Counted from the stretch's first letter, positions 17,267 to 24,999 are shown. The stretch: DNA of 64,000 bases from Cryobacterium psychrophilum (GCF_004365915.1 NZ_SODI01000001.1:3038001-3102000); one strand, 5' to 3'. The notes: a model not told the origin generated them from the letters alone. Numbers and translations: made by a program.

Positions 17267-18345
17267 ATGAACGACCCATCTGAGGAAGACGCCGCGTCGC
17301 GGAAGGATCTGGCGGAGCATCCGTCTGACGAGGCGGAAAAGCGGCGCCAGTATGTGGCGGCTAACCGTGACCGGATCCGCGAGCTGAATCGACTCTGGCG
17401 GGCGGAACACCTCGATCGGGCCCGGGAGCTCAACCGTGACTCGATGCGTCGTGCCGCGACCCGCCGGCATCGTGAGGCGGAGGTGCGGGCGCGGGGAGGG
17501 AGCGGGCGAAACGCTGGCGGGAGGAGCATCCGGAGCGCAAGCGTGAGTATCAGCAGCGGTGGGTGGCGGAGAATCGCGAGAAGGTGCGCGAATACTACAA
17601 CCGCTACTACGAGGCCCATCGCGACGAGGTGAATGCCCGGGCCGCGGCCAGGCGGGATGCGGACCCCGAGCGCACGAAGCAGATCACCCGACAGTTGGCC
17701 GACCGCAACAAGGAGCGCCGGGCTGAGCTGCAGCGCAACCGGCGCAGTGATCCCGAGGTCTACCGGGCCGAGCTGGAGGCCAACGCCGCAGCGAGACGCC
17801 TCAAGCGGAGCCTGAATCGGGCCGGCCTCCCGCTGAAGCGCATTCACATGGCGACTGCGGCCGAGCGTCGGTCCAATGAGCGTGAGGCCGACGCGTATTT
17901 CAATGACCCGTCGCGGCCCGAGCATCTACGGCAGTTCACCGTGTTCGCCGAGTCGCTGACTGAGCATATGCTCAAGAACGGCGCCCGCATGCGCGAGTTC
18001 GCCGAGGCTTATGTATCGTCCAGAGCGCGTGTTGGCCTTCCATCGGTTCCGGTGGAAGACGTCCTGTACGCCCGAGCCGTCGAAATAGTCGCAGAGCGGA
18101 TGCGCCGGGTCGACCTGCTGACCGGCCGTGACGTGGCGGCGGCCGTACGGAGCACGAAGGCCGAGGTCCGGCGCGCAGAGCGGCAGCGGCAGTTCACTGG
18201 GCTCGTGAAAGCCATCGTGGTGCAGGTGAATCGCAATGGCGAGAGGTATCGCGTCGATGCAGAGATGCAGAGATGCAGAGATGCAGAGATGGAGAATCGG
18301 GCAAGAGCCTTCGGGGGAAGCCTCGCGCGCCGGTCGAGTCACTGA
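17267..18345 (+). pseudogene. frameshifted Arg/Glu-rich coiled-coil gene
   Basis: The first ~73 codons read an extremely charged helix (AEKRRQYVAANRDRIRELN, then RLWRAEHLDRARELNRDSMRR). Within the G-rich run at 17485-17505 the frame changes by one: the continuation RAKRWREEHPERKREYQQRW, then VAENREKVREYYNRYYE, is in another frame and stays open to 18345. Together they would encode about 360 residues. The second half has a compact C-terminal domain of unknown type (RQFTVFAESLTEHMLKNGAR, later VEDVLYARAVEIVAERMRRV). Four 8-bp repeats lie near the 3' end. It follows the 88-residue gene as an apparent operon. Confidence 0.65.
18256..18287 (+). repeat. 8-bp tandem repeat, 4 copies, inside coding sequence
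   Basis: Four perfect GATGCAGA units near the end of the Arg-rich gene. Eight is not a multiple of three, so each unit gained or lost shifts the reading frame of the C-terminus. Confidence 0.9.
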
Positions 18346-18591
18346 TGACGCGGCTCGCTCTACAGCATGTCTTGCAGCGAGTTTCAACGAGCGGGCTGAC
18401 GATCCAAGATGCTCAGAGTGCTGCGAGAGTCGCAGGGCAGCGAGTAGTGCTGTCGTTCGGCGCCAGTCAGGACGGGGCGCTGAATCGGGACCACCGGCGT
18501 TCAGCCATATAGCCGGTCGAGCCCACTGCAACACGGCGGTTATGGATCGGAACGGCGGTGCAGAGGGCCGCGCGACGGTCCGTGAGCGTAG

Positions 18592-19266
18592 CTATGCGGA
18601 GGCTCTGAGGGGCTCGAGGGCGGCGAGGACGAGGTCGAGGCCGAAGATGAACTCCTCCGCCGGGTCGTAGCCGGCAGCGACGAGCGCCGCGGCGGACTCG
18701 TTGAGGTAGGGGAACTCGTCAGGAGGAAGCTGGGGCAGGAAGACGTCCTCGGCCATGTCCGCGAACTCATCGGCGGTGTCGAACGGCAGGCTGGCTGCTT
18801 GCAGGGCGAAACCGTAGACATAGCTGTCGAGCAACCAGTTGGCGTGCGTCGCCATCAAGACCGGGAAGCCAGCCCTCCGCAGGCAGGCGGTGACCGCTTC
18901 GTGGTGGCGGAGGTTCGCGGGCCCCGCCGATGTCCGCGACTCCATCAGGCCGATCGCCCACGGGTGGCGTGCGAGAACCTGTCGGGCGGATACCGCCCGC
19001 CGTCGCATCGCCGACTGCCAGTCGGTCTCTTCGGGCGGGAGCTCGATCTCCTCGAACACGATGTCGATCATGGCGTCCAGCAACTCCTCCTTGCTCGCCA
19101 CGTAGTGGTAGAGCGACATCGCGCCCGCGCCGAGCGCGCCAGCCAGCCGGCGCATGCTCAGCCCGTCGACCCCCTCTCGGTCGGCGAGCCGGACCGCCTC
19201 GACCACCACCCGTTGCTTGCTCAGCCCCGCGTCTGACGCGACCTGGTGTTGTTTCCTTGCAGACAC
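18592..19266 (-). CDS. TetR-family regulator with TetR_C-type core
   Basis: 224 residues. The helix-turn-helix is LSKQRVVVEAVRLADREGVD then GAGAMSLYHYVASKEELLDA (about 15-63). The C-terminal half (RHPWAIGLMESR and WLLDSYVYGFALQ) resembles the tetracycline-repressor-type ligand domain. It is divergent from the alcohol dehydrogenase at 19402, with three near-palindromic sites between them, and so probably regulates that gene and itself. Confidence 0.88.
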   Translation of the reverse strand: MSARKQHQVASDAGLSKQRVVVEAVRLADREGVDGLSMRRLAGALGAGAMSLYHYVASKEELLDAMIDIVFEEIELPPEETDWQSAMRRRAVSARQVLARHPWAIGLMESRTSAGPANLRHHEAVTACLRRAGFPVLMATHANWLLDSYVYGFALQAASLPFDTADEFADMAEDVFLPQLPPDEFPYLNESAAALVAAGYDPAEEFIFGLDLVLAALEPLRASA

Positions 19267-19317
19267 GGGTCTCCTCGATCGCTCGAACGGCTTAGGAAAC
19301 GTCTAGCGGATCTTCAT

Positions 19318-19362
19318 CGTACAGTGTACGCTCATCGTACAGCGTACGACGTACGGTGTACG
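19318..19362. promoter_or_regulatory. three-copy TetR operator array
   Basis: Three near-identical 13-bp palindromes: CGTACAGTGTACG (19318-19330), CGTACAGCGTACG (19336-19348) and CGTACGGTGTACG (19350-19362). They lie between the divergent TetR gene and the dehydrogenase gene, 52 bases from the former and 40 from the latter. Confidence 0.8.
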
Positions 19363-19401
19363 AGTCAGCGAGAGTCGCAGCTCGGACGTGAGGAGGCTTC
19401 T

Positions 19402-20442
19402 GTGGGAATCGAACAGCAATCGAATGAAGGAGCACGCCTGGTGCCGGGGGCGAGTCCGACCGGGGCGGCGACGATGCGGGCCGCCGTACAGCACCGCTAC
19501 GGCCCGCCCTCAGTGCTCGAGTTGTCCGAGGTCAGGCGGCCGCTGCCCGGTCGAGGCGATGTGCTCGTCCAGGTGGGCGCGGCCTCGGTACATCCCGGCG
19601 ACTACTTCGTCATGACCGGTGAGCCGTACATGGTGCGCCTGGCGTTCGGGCTCCGCCGGCCGCGCCATGGCATCCCTGGCAGGGACCTCGCCGGCGTGGT
19701 GGCAGCGGTCGGGAAGGATATCACCGCTCTCCGCCCCGGCGACAAGGTGTTCGGCTGGAGCACCGCTGGAACGCTCGCGGAGTACGCCTGCGTCCCGGCG
19801 GACAACCTCGTGTCCGTGCCTGCCAACCTGTCGGTCGTGGACGCGGCAGCGGTGCCCACGTCGGCCCTGGCCGCGTTGCAGGCATTGCGCGAGATCGCGA
19901 ACGTTCGACCGGGCCAGACGGTGCTGGTCACGGGCGCGTCGGGCGGCGTGGGCTCCTTCGCCGTACAGATCGCCAAGGCGTTTGGCGCCGAGGTGACGGG
20001 TGTGTGCAGCACCCGCAACGTCGACTTGGTCCGGTCGCTCGGTGCCGACCACGTCGTTGACTACACGAGGACCGACTTCACCCGCACCGAGAAGCGCTAC
20101 GACGTCATCCTCGACAACGTGGAAGTCCAGCCCCTGGCGGCTGTCCGACGCGCGCTGACGCCCACCGGCACCCTCATCCCCAACAGCGGACGCGGCGGCC
20201 GCTGGATCGGCCCCCTCGGTCGGATCGTCAAAGCGCGCGTGCTGTCCGGGTTCACCCGTCAGCAGCTGAAGCCCTTCCTGTCGGTCGAGAAGCGCCAGGA
20301 CCTGCTCACCCTGGCCGACCTGCTCACGACCGGGCAGGTCACGCCCGTCATCGACCGCACCTACCCCCTCGGCGAAGCAGCCGACGCCCTCCGCTACGTC
20401 GGGGCCGGTCACACCCGAGGGAAGGTCGTGATCACCGTCTGA
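19402..20442 (+). CDS. NAD(P)-dependent alcohol dehydrogenase / quinone oxidoreductase
   Basis: 346 residues, zinc-independent medium-chain dehydrogenase close to the RTN4IP1/quinone-reductase group. The GroES-like half contains VHPGDYFVMTGEPY and GRDLAGVVAAVGKD; the cofactor site is VLVTGASGGVGSFAVQIAKA; GADHVVDYTRTDF and LGEAADALRYVGAGHTRGKV are typical. The GTG at 19402 is preceded by GAGGAGG at 5 bases; the in-frame ATG at 19474 lacks such a site and the open frame back to 19246 would run through the operators. Confidence 0.87.
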   Translation: MGIEQQSNEGARLVPGASPTGAATMRAAVQHRYGPPSVLELSEVRRPLPGRGDVLVQVGAASVHPGDYFVMTGEPYMVRLAFGLRRPRHGIPGRDLAGVVAAVGKDITALRPGDKVFGWSTAGTLAEYACVPADNLVSVPANLSVVDAAAVPTSALAALQALREIANVRPGQTVLVTGASGGVGSFAVQIAKAFGAEVTGVCSTRNVDLVRSLGADHVVDYTRTDFTRTEKRYDVILDNVEVQPLAAVRRALTPTGTLIPNSGRGGRWIGPLGRIVKARVLSGFTRQQLKPFLSVEKRQDLLTLADLLTTGQVTPVIDRTYPLGEAADALRYVGAGHTRGKVVITV

Positions 20443-20538
20443 CGACCGGACCGACGAGAACGACCCAACCCGTGCGTATGCACGCCCAGACCTGCCGCCA
20501 CTCCGGCGGACGGACCGCACCTCTTGAAAGAAGAACCG

Positions 20539-21027
20539 ATGACCATCCAAACGAAAACCCCGAACCTGCTCGGCAACCCGCCGATCCCCGTGCAGGCTAA
20601 GCTCGCGGCAGCCTGGACCAGCCTCATGTTCCTCGTCATCTACATCGACTACTTCCACCTCTACCAGCCCGGCGAAATCGACGAAATCCGGGGTGGCGTC
20701 ATCTTCGAGTTCGACATCAGTGGGACATTGATGTCCATCTTCTTCGCGATCATCGCGATCCCGGCCCTGATGGTGATGCTCTCCATGACGTTGCCCGCCC
20801 GTGTGAACCGCGCCACGAACCTCGTCGTTGCATCGCTGTACATCCCCGTCATGGTGTTCAACGCGGCAGGGGCGTCCTGGGACTGGGCCTTCTACTACGG
20901 CCTCACCATCGGAGTCGAGGTGCTGCTCCTTGCCTTCATCCTGCGCTCCGCCTGGACATGGCCTCGAACCCCCGCCGTCCCAGCCGGTCCCGCGACGACC
21001 GACCTTCGACAGGACCTTCGACAGTAG
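20539..21027 (+). CDS. DUF6326-like membrane protein
   Basis: 162 residues with four hydrophobic segments (about 24-42, 62-85, 93-112 and 118-138). The loop YIDYFHLYQPGEIDEIRGG and the helix pair after it match small membrane proteins named DUF6326, often encoded beside TetR regulators and short-chain or medium-chain dehydrogenases. ATG at 20539 has GAAAGAAG 6 bases upstream. It is probably the second gene of the dehydrogenase operon. The last codons carry a short duplicated segment (Asp-Leu-Arg-Gln). Confidence 0.72.
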   Translation: MTIQTKTPNLLGNPPIPVQAKLAAAWTSLMFLVIYIDYFHLYQPGEIDEIRGGVIFEFDISGTLMSIFFAIIAIPALMVMLSMTLPARVNRATNLVVASLYIPVMVFNAAGASWDWAFYYGLTIGVEVLLLAFILRSAWTWPRTPAVPAGPATTDLRQDLRQ

Positions 21028-21245
21028 GTATCCGTGTAAAGTCCTACGGCGTGAAGCCCGCCGCTGCGGACACCGGACCGTGACCCGCTCAGGCGCGGTA
21101 TGCGCAGAGAACCTGCTCACGAACGGTCCAATGTCCGCGTGGGGGGCTCGCAGGCCGGATGTCGGCGGCTAGAAAACGCCCTGCCCGTAGGTGGCCACGG
21201 AATTGCCTGCTGACGGTCAGTGAAACTGCCCGTTGGTGGGGCTTA

Positions 21246-21262
21246 TGTTCTTGGTTCGAGTC
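21246..21262 (+). repeat. partial tRNA-Gln / att core match
   Basis: TGTTCTTGGTTCGAGTC is identical to 12690-12706 and 23204-23220 in core content (variable loop and T arm) but the sequence then diverges from the acceptor strand. It may be an old internal attachment site separating two joined islands. Confidence 0.55.
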
Positions 21263-21466
21263 GGGGCAACCGCAGGTCGCCGCATTCAGTTTTTGAAGCC
21301 AGATCGCGTTTCGTTGTCAAGAGCTTCACATCGTGAGATGGTTCTGACTTTTGGCAGTGGTGGCGAAGCTGGGGCTATCCACTGCCGCCGGTGCCTGTGA
21401 CGCAGTACGCCTTGGCAACGCGTCGGTGGCTTGTCCGGTTGCGCGATTGCGTCCGTGGTGAGAAAA

Positions 21467-21495
21467 TGTTTACAGATATGGGTTATGCGTAAACA
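21467..21495. promoter_or_regulatory. inverted repeat upstream of AbiE pair 2
   Basis: TGTTTAC, 15 bases, GTAAACA, ending 24 bases before the second abiEi start. It is placed where an AbiEi antitoxin would bind to repress its own operon. The arms differ from the candidate site of pair 1, so the two antitoxins may not cross-regulate. Confidence 0.5.
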
Positions 21496-21519
21496 ATTTG
21501 TCACCGAGTAGGGGAGGGT

Positions 21520-22107
21520 ATGAAATTGACATCGGAATTGGACGGAGCGATTCTTCGTCGCAGGGATCTTGCCCGAGCGGGCATTAACTGGCGTTCCGTC
21601 GACGCGCTGGTCGACGCGGGCGCGATCACGCGCATCGCCCCAGGTGCCTATGCCCGCACTGACCAAATTGACGATGACACCGCAAGCTTGGCCTCGATCG
21701 CGCTTCGCAAGCCGCAGGCAACGCTTGCCCTCGCGAGCGCCCTCGACCGGCACGACCTCACCGACGCGATTCCTTCTCGCATCGACATTGCGCTCCCACG
21801 AGGATCCCGGACGCTAAAGACGCCCAACGCCCACATCCGATGGCATTCTTTCGACGCCGCGACCTTTGAGATCGGCCGCGAAACTATCGAACTTGCCGAT
21901 GGCATCCGAATTGGTTTATACGGTGCCGAACGAACAATCATCGACGCCTTCCGAACACGACACACGAACGGCCCTGAACAGGCGAACGAAGCACTCAAGC
22001 GCTGGCTGCGCCGGCCAGGATCTCAGCCATCGGAGCTACTCAGCATGGCGAAAAGCTTCCCCAAAGCGCTCCCGGCAATTCGCTCGGCGTTGGAGATTCT
22101 GCTGTGA
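21520..22107 (+). CDS. AbiEi-type antitoxin, system 2
   Basis: 195 residues, similar in length and plan to the antitoxin at 13969: wHTH region with LRRRDLARAGINWRSVDALV and ITRIAPGAYART, then a block of IALPRGSRTLKT, IRWHSFDAATFEIGRE and GIRIGLYGAERTIIDAFRTR. GGGGAGGG lies 2-9 bases upstream of the ATG. It ends in a 4-base overlap (GTGA) with the toxin gene. The two antitoxins share order and motifs but are clearly diverged, so this is not a recent duplication. Confidence 0.87.
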   Translation: MKLTSELDGAILRRRDLARAGINWRSVDALVDAGAITRIAPGAYARTDQIDDDTASLASIALRKPQATLALASALDRHDLTDAIPSRIDIALPRGSRTLKTPNAHIRWHSFDAATFEIGRETIELADGIRIGLYGAERTIIDAFRTRHTNGPEQANEALKRWLRRPGSQPSELLSMAKSFPKALPAIRSALEILL

Positions 22108-22991
22108 CCGTCGGCGTATCCTCGACCTTCCTGCGGATCCAGAGGCTGGCACGCGCGCAAGGTCGGAACGTCGATGAACTGGCGCGCCTCTACCTGTTGG
22201 AGGGCATGCTCACTCGAATCGCAGCTTCTCCCTTGGCCGGAGACTTCGTCCTCAAAGGTGGCGTCCTCCTCGCGGCTTTCGCACTCCGCCGGCCCACGAA
22301 GGACATCGACGTCGAAGCGTCAGGCGTCAGGAATGACGTGACCGACGTCAGCGCGCGCATCCACGAGATAGCAGCTATAGACCTTGATGACGGAATCATC
22401 TTTGATACCGGTTCTATTCGCGCCGAAGCAATCCGGGAGGGGGATGAATATCAAGGAATTCGGGTGCGTCTCGAGGGCGGCATCGGTCGATACCACTCCG
22501 TTGTCGGGCTCGACGTCAGCTTCGGTGATCCCATCTGGCCTGCACCACAGCAGGTCGAGGTGCCACGAATCCTTGAAGCCGGGGGTATCAACCCTGTCAA
22601 AGTCCTCGGCTGCCCGCTGGCAATGGTGATCGCTGAGAAGACAGTTACGATGATGCAACGCGGAGAGGCGAACACACGGTGGCGCGACTTCGCCGACGTC
22701 ATCGTCATCAGCCGGAACCACACCTTCACATCTGGCGGGGTTCGTTCGGCCATGGACGCCGTGGCGGGCCACCGCACAATCGAATTGTCGGCGGTTGCTC
22801 AAGCCCTTAAAGGCATGGCTGTGATCGCTCAGGCGAAATGGGGACGCTGGCGCGGCGACCAAGCCAACGCTGACGATCTGCCCGCGTCCTTTGCCGATGT
22901 TATTGCCCCAGTAGGTCGGTTTATCGACCCGCTCATCCAAGGAATCGGATCTGACATGGAATGGGAGCCAATTACAGGCACCTGGAGGTGA
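22104..22991 (+). CDS. AbiEii-type nucleotidyltransferase toxin, system 2
   Basis: 295 residues with a GTG start inside the antitoxin stop. The core FVLKGGVLLAAFALRRPTKDIDVEA is nearly identical to the first toxin; GLDVSFGDPIW and NTRWRDFADVI also match. It lacks the Pro-Asn tract and starts directly with the N-terminal helices (FLRIQRLARAQGRNVDEL). The nucleotidyltransferase fold suggests it modifies RNA and halts growth, as in type IV systems. It sits 200 bp left of attR. Confidence 0.87.
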   Translation: MTVGVSSTFLRIQRLARAQGRNVDELARLYLLEGMLTRIAASPLAGDFVLKGGVLLAAFALRRPTKDIDVEASGVRNDVTDVSARIHEIAAIDLDDGIIFDTGSIRAEAIREGDEYQGIRVRLEGGIGRYHSVVGLDVSFGDPIWPAPQQVEVPRILEAGGINPVKVLGCPLAMVIAEKTVTMMQRGEANTRWRDFADVIVISRNHTFTSGGVRSAMDAVAGHRTIELSAVAQALKGMAVIAQAKWGRWRGDQANADDLPASFADVIAPVGRFIDPLIQGIGSDMEWEPITGTWR

Positions 22992-23001
22992 GTGCCTGAA
23001 A

Positions 23002-23029
23002 TGATCGCTGATCGCTGATCGCTGATCGC
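23002..23029 (+). repeat. 7-bp tandem repeat, 4 copies
   Basis: Four perfect TGATCGC units 11 bases after the second toxin stop, in non-coding sequence. Confidence 0.88.
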
Positions 23030-23202
23030 AGAAGTGGAGTCTGACGCACGAGTGCCAATTTGGGTGACATAAACCGTCCAAATTGCCAGAATCAGTCCGT
23101 TTCAACACGGAGTATTAGGTAAGCTGTGGTTACCAACTTCCGCATAATTACGCGGAACTTGGGGGATGGGTACCATCTAACAGGCAGCCCGGCTCGCATC
23201 AT

Positions 23203-23234
23203 TTGTTCTTGGTTCGAGTCCAGGTACCCCAGCA
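23203..23234 (+). repeat. attR: right 32-bp direct repeat
   Basis: Exact copy of 12689-12720. Upstream sequence (23160-23202) can mimic the acceptor strand but the anticodon arm cannot pair, so this is a 3' tRNA fragment and not a functional tRNA gene, as expected for the distal site. Confidence 0.88.
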
Positions 23235-23236
23235 AT

Positions 23237-23274
23237 AACCCTTGCGTTTCTTCGGAAACCAGGGGTTCTTTTGT
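23237..23274 (+). terminator. displaced tRNA-Gln terminator
   Basis: AACCC...GTTTC-TTCG-GAAAC...GGGTT followed by CTTTTG, starting three bases after attR. A terminator placed directly after a tRNA 3' end is what the uninterrupted locus would have, so the island appears to have separated tRNA-Gln from it. Confidence 0.7.
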
Positions 23275-23343
23275 TTCCAGGCGCACCGTCGTGATCGTTA
23301 CACCGGCGGCTGACGGTCGAGGAGTACCGGCCACAATGGAGAC

Positions 23344-23952
23344 ATGACGATGCCAGTACCCCAGCTCATCGTGGCGGCAGTGCCCCTCATGCTCGTTCTC
23401 GTCGCCTGCGGTCAGGCCCCTGGCGACGGAACGGCGCCGGTTCCGACTGATGCGGCCGACGTCGCGTCGTTGGAGAACCGTCTCGAAACCATCGACGCTG
23501 CGGTTGCGCAGTGGCGGACGGCATCATCGCTCAAGGCCGCCCACACCGCCGCCGAAGGGGCCGCGAACCTGGTGGTCGGGCGCAACGGTCCCGGCTATGG
23601 TGATCGCAATGGTGACGGCGTGATTGGTGGTGAGACTGTCGCGGGAGTTCTGCCCGGGCGGGATGGCACTCCCGCCGGACTCGACACGGCGCTCGCGAGC
23701 AATCGGTGTGTCGTCAACGACGTGTTGGGTGGGGCCCGGACCGACCCGGCCCGTGAATGGGGACAGATGCTGTCCACCATCGACCTGTGGCGACCGGCCA
23801 ACAACACCATGCCCTCACTGGGCAGCCATCCGATGCGCATAGTTGGATGGGCCACCTTCACCCTGGAATCGGATTCCCTGGACGACGTCCATGAATACGC
23901 CGGACACGCCAAACTCCACGTCGATGTCTCGGTGCGTGCCCTCGACTGCTGA
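23344..23952 (+). CDS. secreted lipoprotein with EF-hand-like loop
   Basis: 202 residues. A signal sequence of about 20 residues ends in the lipobox LVAC, so the protein is probably lipidated on Cys22. A helical region (LENRLETIDAAVAQWRTASS) precedes DRNGDGVIGGE, which has the spacing of a calcium-binding EF-hand loop. The rest is unrecognised. It is the first gene right of attR and may belong to the metal-related cluster that follows. Confidence 0.65.
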   Translation: MTMPVPQLIVAAVPLMLVLVACGQAPGDGTAPVPTDAADVASLENRLETIDAAVAQWRTASSLKAAHTAAEGAANLVVGRNGPGYGDRNGDGVIGGETVAGVLPGRDGTPAGLDTALASNRCVVNDVLGGARTDPAREWGQMLSTIDLWRPANNTMPSLGSHPMRIVGWATFTLESDSLDDVHEYAGHAKLHVDVSVRALDC

Positions 23953-24073
23953 CGGTCCAGGATCGAAGCCGCAGGACTCCTCGGTCCGTGGGGTTGTCGG
24001 GACTACTGTGCAGTGCCGGGCCCAGACGGTCGCCCGCCGTGAGCTGGTGCGCCGCAGCGCCTGGTCGGGTTCG

Positions 24074-24331
24074 CTATGAGTTCTCGCCGAGCACCCGAAT
24101 CTGCTCCCGGTACTGCTCGGCCGTGAGCTCGCCCGTGGCGTATCGTTCGTCAAGAATCTGACGAGCGCGGCTCGGGCCAGGTGTCGGCCCAGATGCGCCA
24201 GGACCTCCGCCCCGGCTGCCGGCTCCGCTGGACACGCGCACAAGCAGCACGACAAGCAACACGACCCCGACCAGCAGAAGCAGCCCAGACAGCCACCACC
24301 AGCCCATGTCCCAACCGTATCCCCACATCAT
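24074..24331 (-). CDS. SHOCT-domain membrane protein
   Basis: 85 residues. A Trp/Gly/Met-rich start (MMWGYGWDMGWWWL) leads into one membrane helix (about 13-34), a Gly/Pro/Ser linker, and a C-terminal SHOCT motif (RARQILDERYATGELTAEQY). Such proteins occur beside copper and multicopper-oxidase genes. ATG at 24331 is chosen because GGAG lies 6 bases upstream; the in-frame start at 24361 adds only a basic tail. Confidence 0.8.
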   Translation of the reverse strand: MMWGYGWDMGWWWLSGLLLLVGVVLLVVLLVRVSSGAGSRGGGPGASGPTPGPSRARQILDERYATGELTAEQYREQIRVLGENS

Positions 24332-24448
24332 GCGAACTCCTTTTCCGCCGGCGCGTTGCACCCGTCACGCGACATGGTAGCCCAGGAGGGTGTCGCGAGG
24401 AAGGATGTGATCATGGGGTAGTTCGATTCGACAGCGAAACAGGAGAAA

Positions 24449-24464
24449 ATACCCGCATGGGTAT
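24449..24464. promoter_or_regulatory. CsoR/CstR-like palindrome
   Basis: ATACCC-GCAT-GGGTAT is a perfect palindrome between the divergent SHOCT and DUF302 genes. It has the A/T-rich flank plus G-tract layout of operators for CsoR-family repressors, which respond to Cu(I) or persulfides. No CsoR gene is in the window. Confidence 0.55.
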
Positions 24465-24579
24465 ACGCTGGCTGGGTGCCAACGTTCGACATCACAGGAG
24501 AAACGTCTGACGAGCCCGATGCCGGATCGCCAAGCTGCCAGAACGCACGTACCGTAGACCAAAACTCATAAGGAGCCCC

Positions 24580-24999
24580 ATGAACTACGCACACTCGATC
24601 ACGCTGTCCGCTCCGTTTGACGAAGCCGTCCGATTGACGAGGGAGGCCCTGGCCGCCCAAGGCTTCGGGATTCTTACCGAAATCGACGTCAACGCCACGT
24701 TCGCCGCGAAGCTCGGGCCCGAGGTCGCAGCCACCCTGGGCGACTACCTCATCCTCGGTGCCTGCAACCCGCCGCTCGCGCATCGGGCCATCACCGCGGA
24801 CCCCAATATCGGGCTTCTCCTGCCGTGCAACGTCGTGGTTCGCCGCGGTCCCGGAGCCACGGAGACGCTCATCCAGGCGATCGACCCCGCGACGATGGTG
24901 CAGCTCAGTGGCCAGGAGGGCATCCAGGCCGTTGCCGACGAAGCCGACACACGCCTGCGCGCCGCCCTCGATTCCGTTCAAGCTACCGCCGCAGAGTAG
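24580..24999 (+). CDS. DUF302-domain protein
   Basis: 139 residues: FDEAVRLTREALAAQGFGIL, EIDVNATFAAKLG, YLILGACNPPLAHRA and GLLLPCNVVV are the standard DUF302 blocks, including the conserved Cys-Asn-Pro and Pro-Cys-Asn pairs. The function of DUF302 is unknown, but members are common beside copper or sulfur stress genes controlled by CsoR/CstR. AAGGAGC lies 4 bases before the ATG, and a CsoR/CstR-like palindrome is 116 bases upstream. Confidence 0.9.
   Translation: MNYAHSITLSAPFDEAVRLTREALAAQGFGILTEIDVNATFAAKLGPEVAATLGDYLILGACNPPLAHRAITADPNIGLLLPCNVVVRRGPGATETLIQAIDPATMVQLSGQEGIQAVADEADTRLRAALDSVQATAAE

Larger units (their letters stand above)
21028..21519. other. 492-bp gap with tRNA-like att fragment
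   Basis: No gene is supported. Bases 21246-21262 repeat 17 bp of the tRNA-Gln/att core and then diverge; the flanks do not fold as a tRNA. The right end holds an inverted repeat and the ribosome site of the second AbiE pair. Confidence 0.55.
12721..23202. mobile_element. tRNA-Gln integrated genomic island, integrase lost
   Basis: About 10.5 kb between two 32-bp copies of the tRNA-Gln 3' end. Contents from left: excisionase fragment, IS1380-type relic, AbiE pair 1, Ltp-type protein, an 88-residue gene plus a frameshifted Arg-rich gene, TetR/alcohol dehydrogenase/DUF6326, a second partial tRNA-like match at 21246-21262, and AbiE pair 2. No integrase, relaxase or replication gene is visible, so the element is now immobile or depends on another element. 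Confidence 0.82.

Noticed and set aside
21230..21290. Possible tRNA around the 17-bp match
   Set aside because: Past the T loop the sequence does not form a T stem or acceptor stem.
23160..23232. Possible second tRNA-Gln at attR
   Set aside because: The T arm and acceptor 3' strand are perfect, but the anticodon arm cannot pair and the acceptor has a mismatch. Only the 32-bp core is shared.
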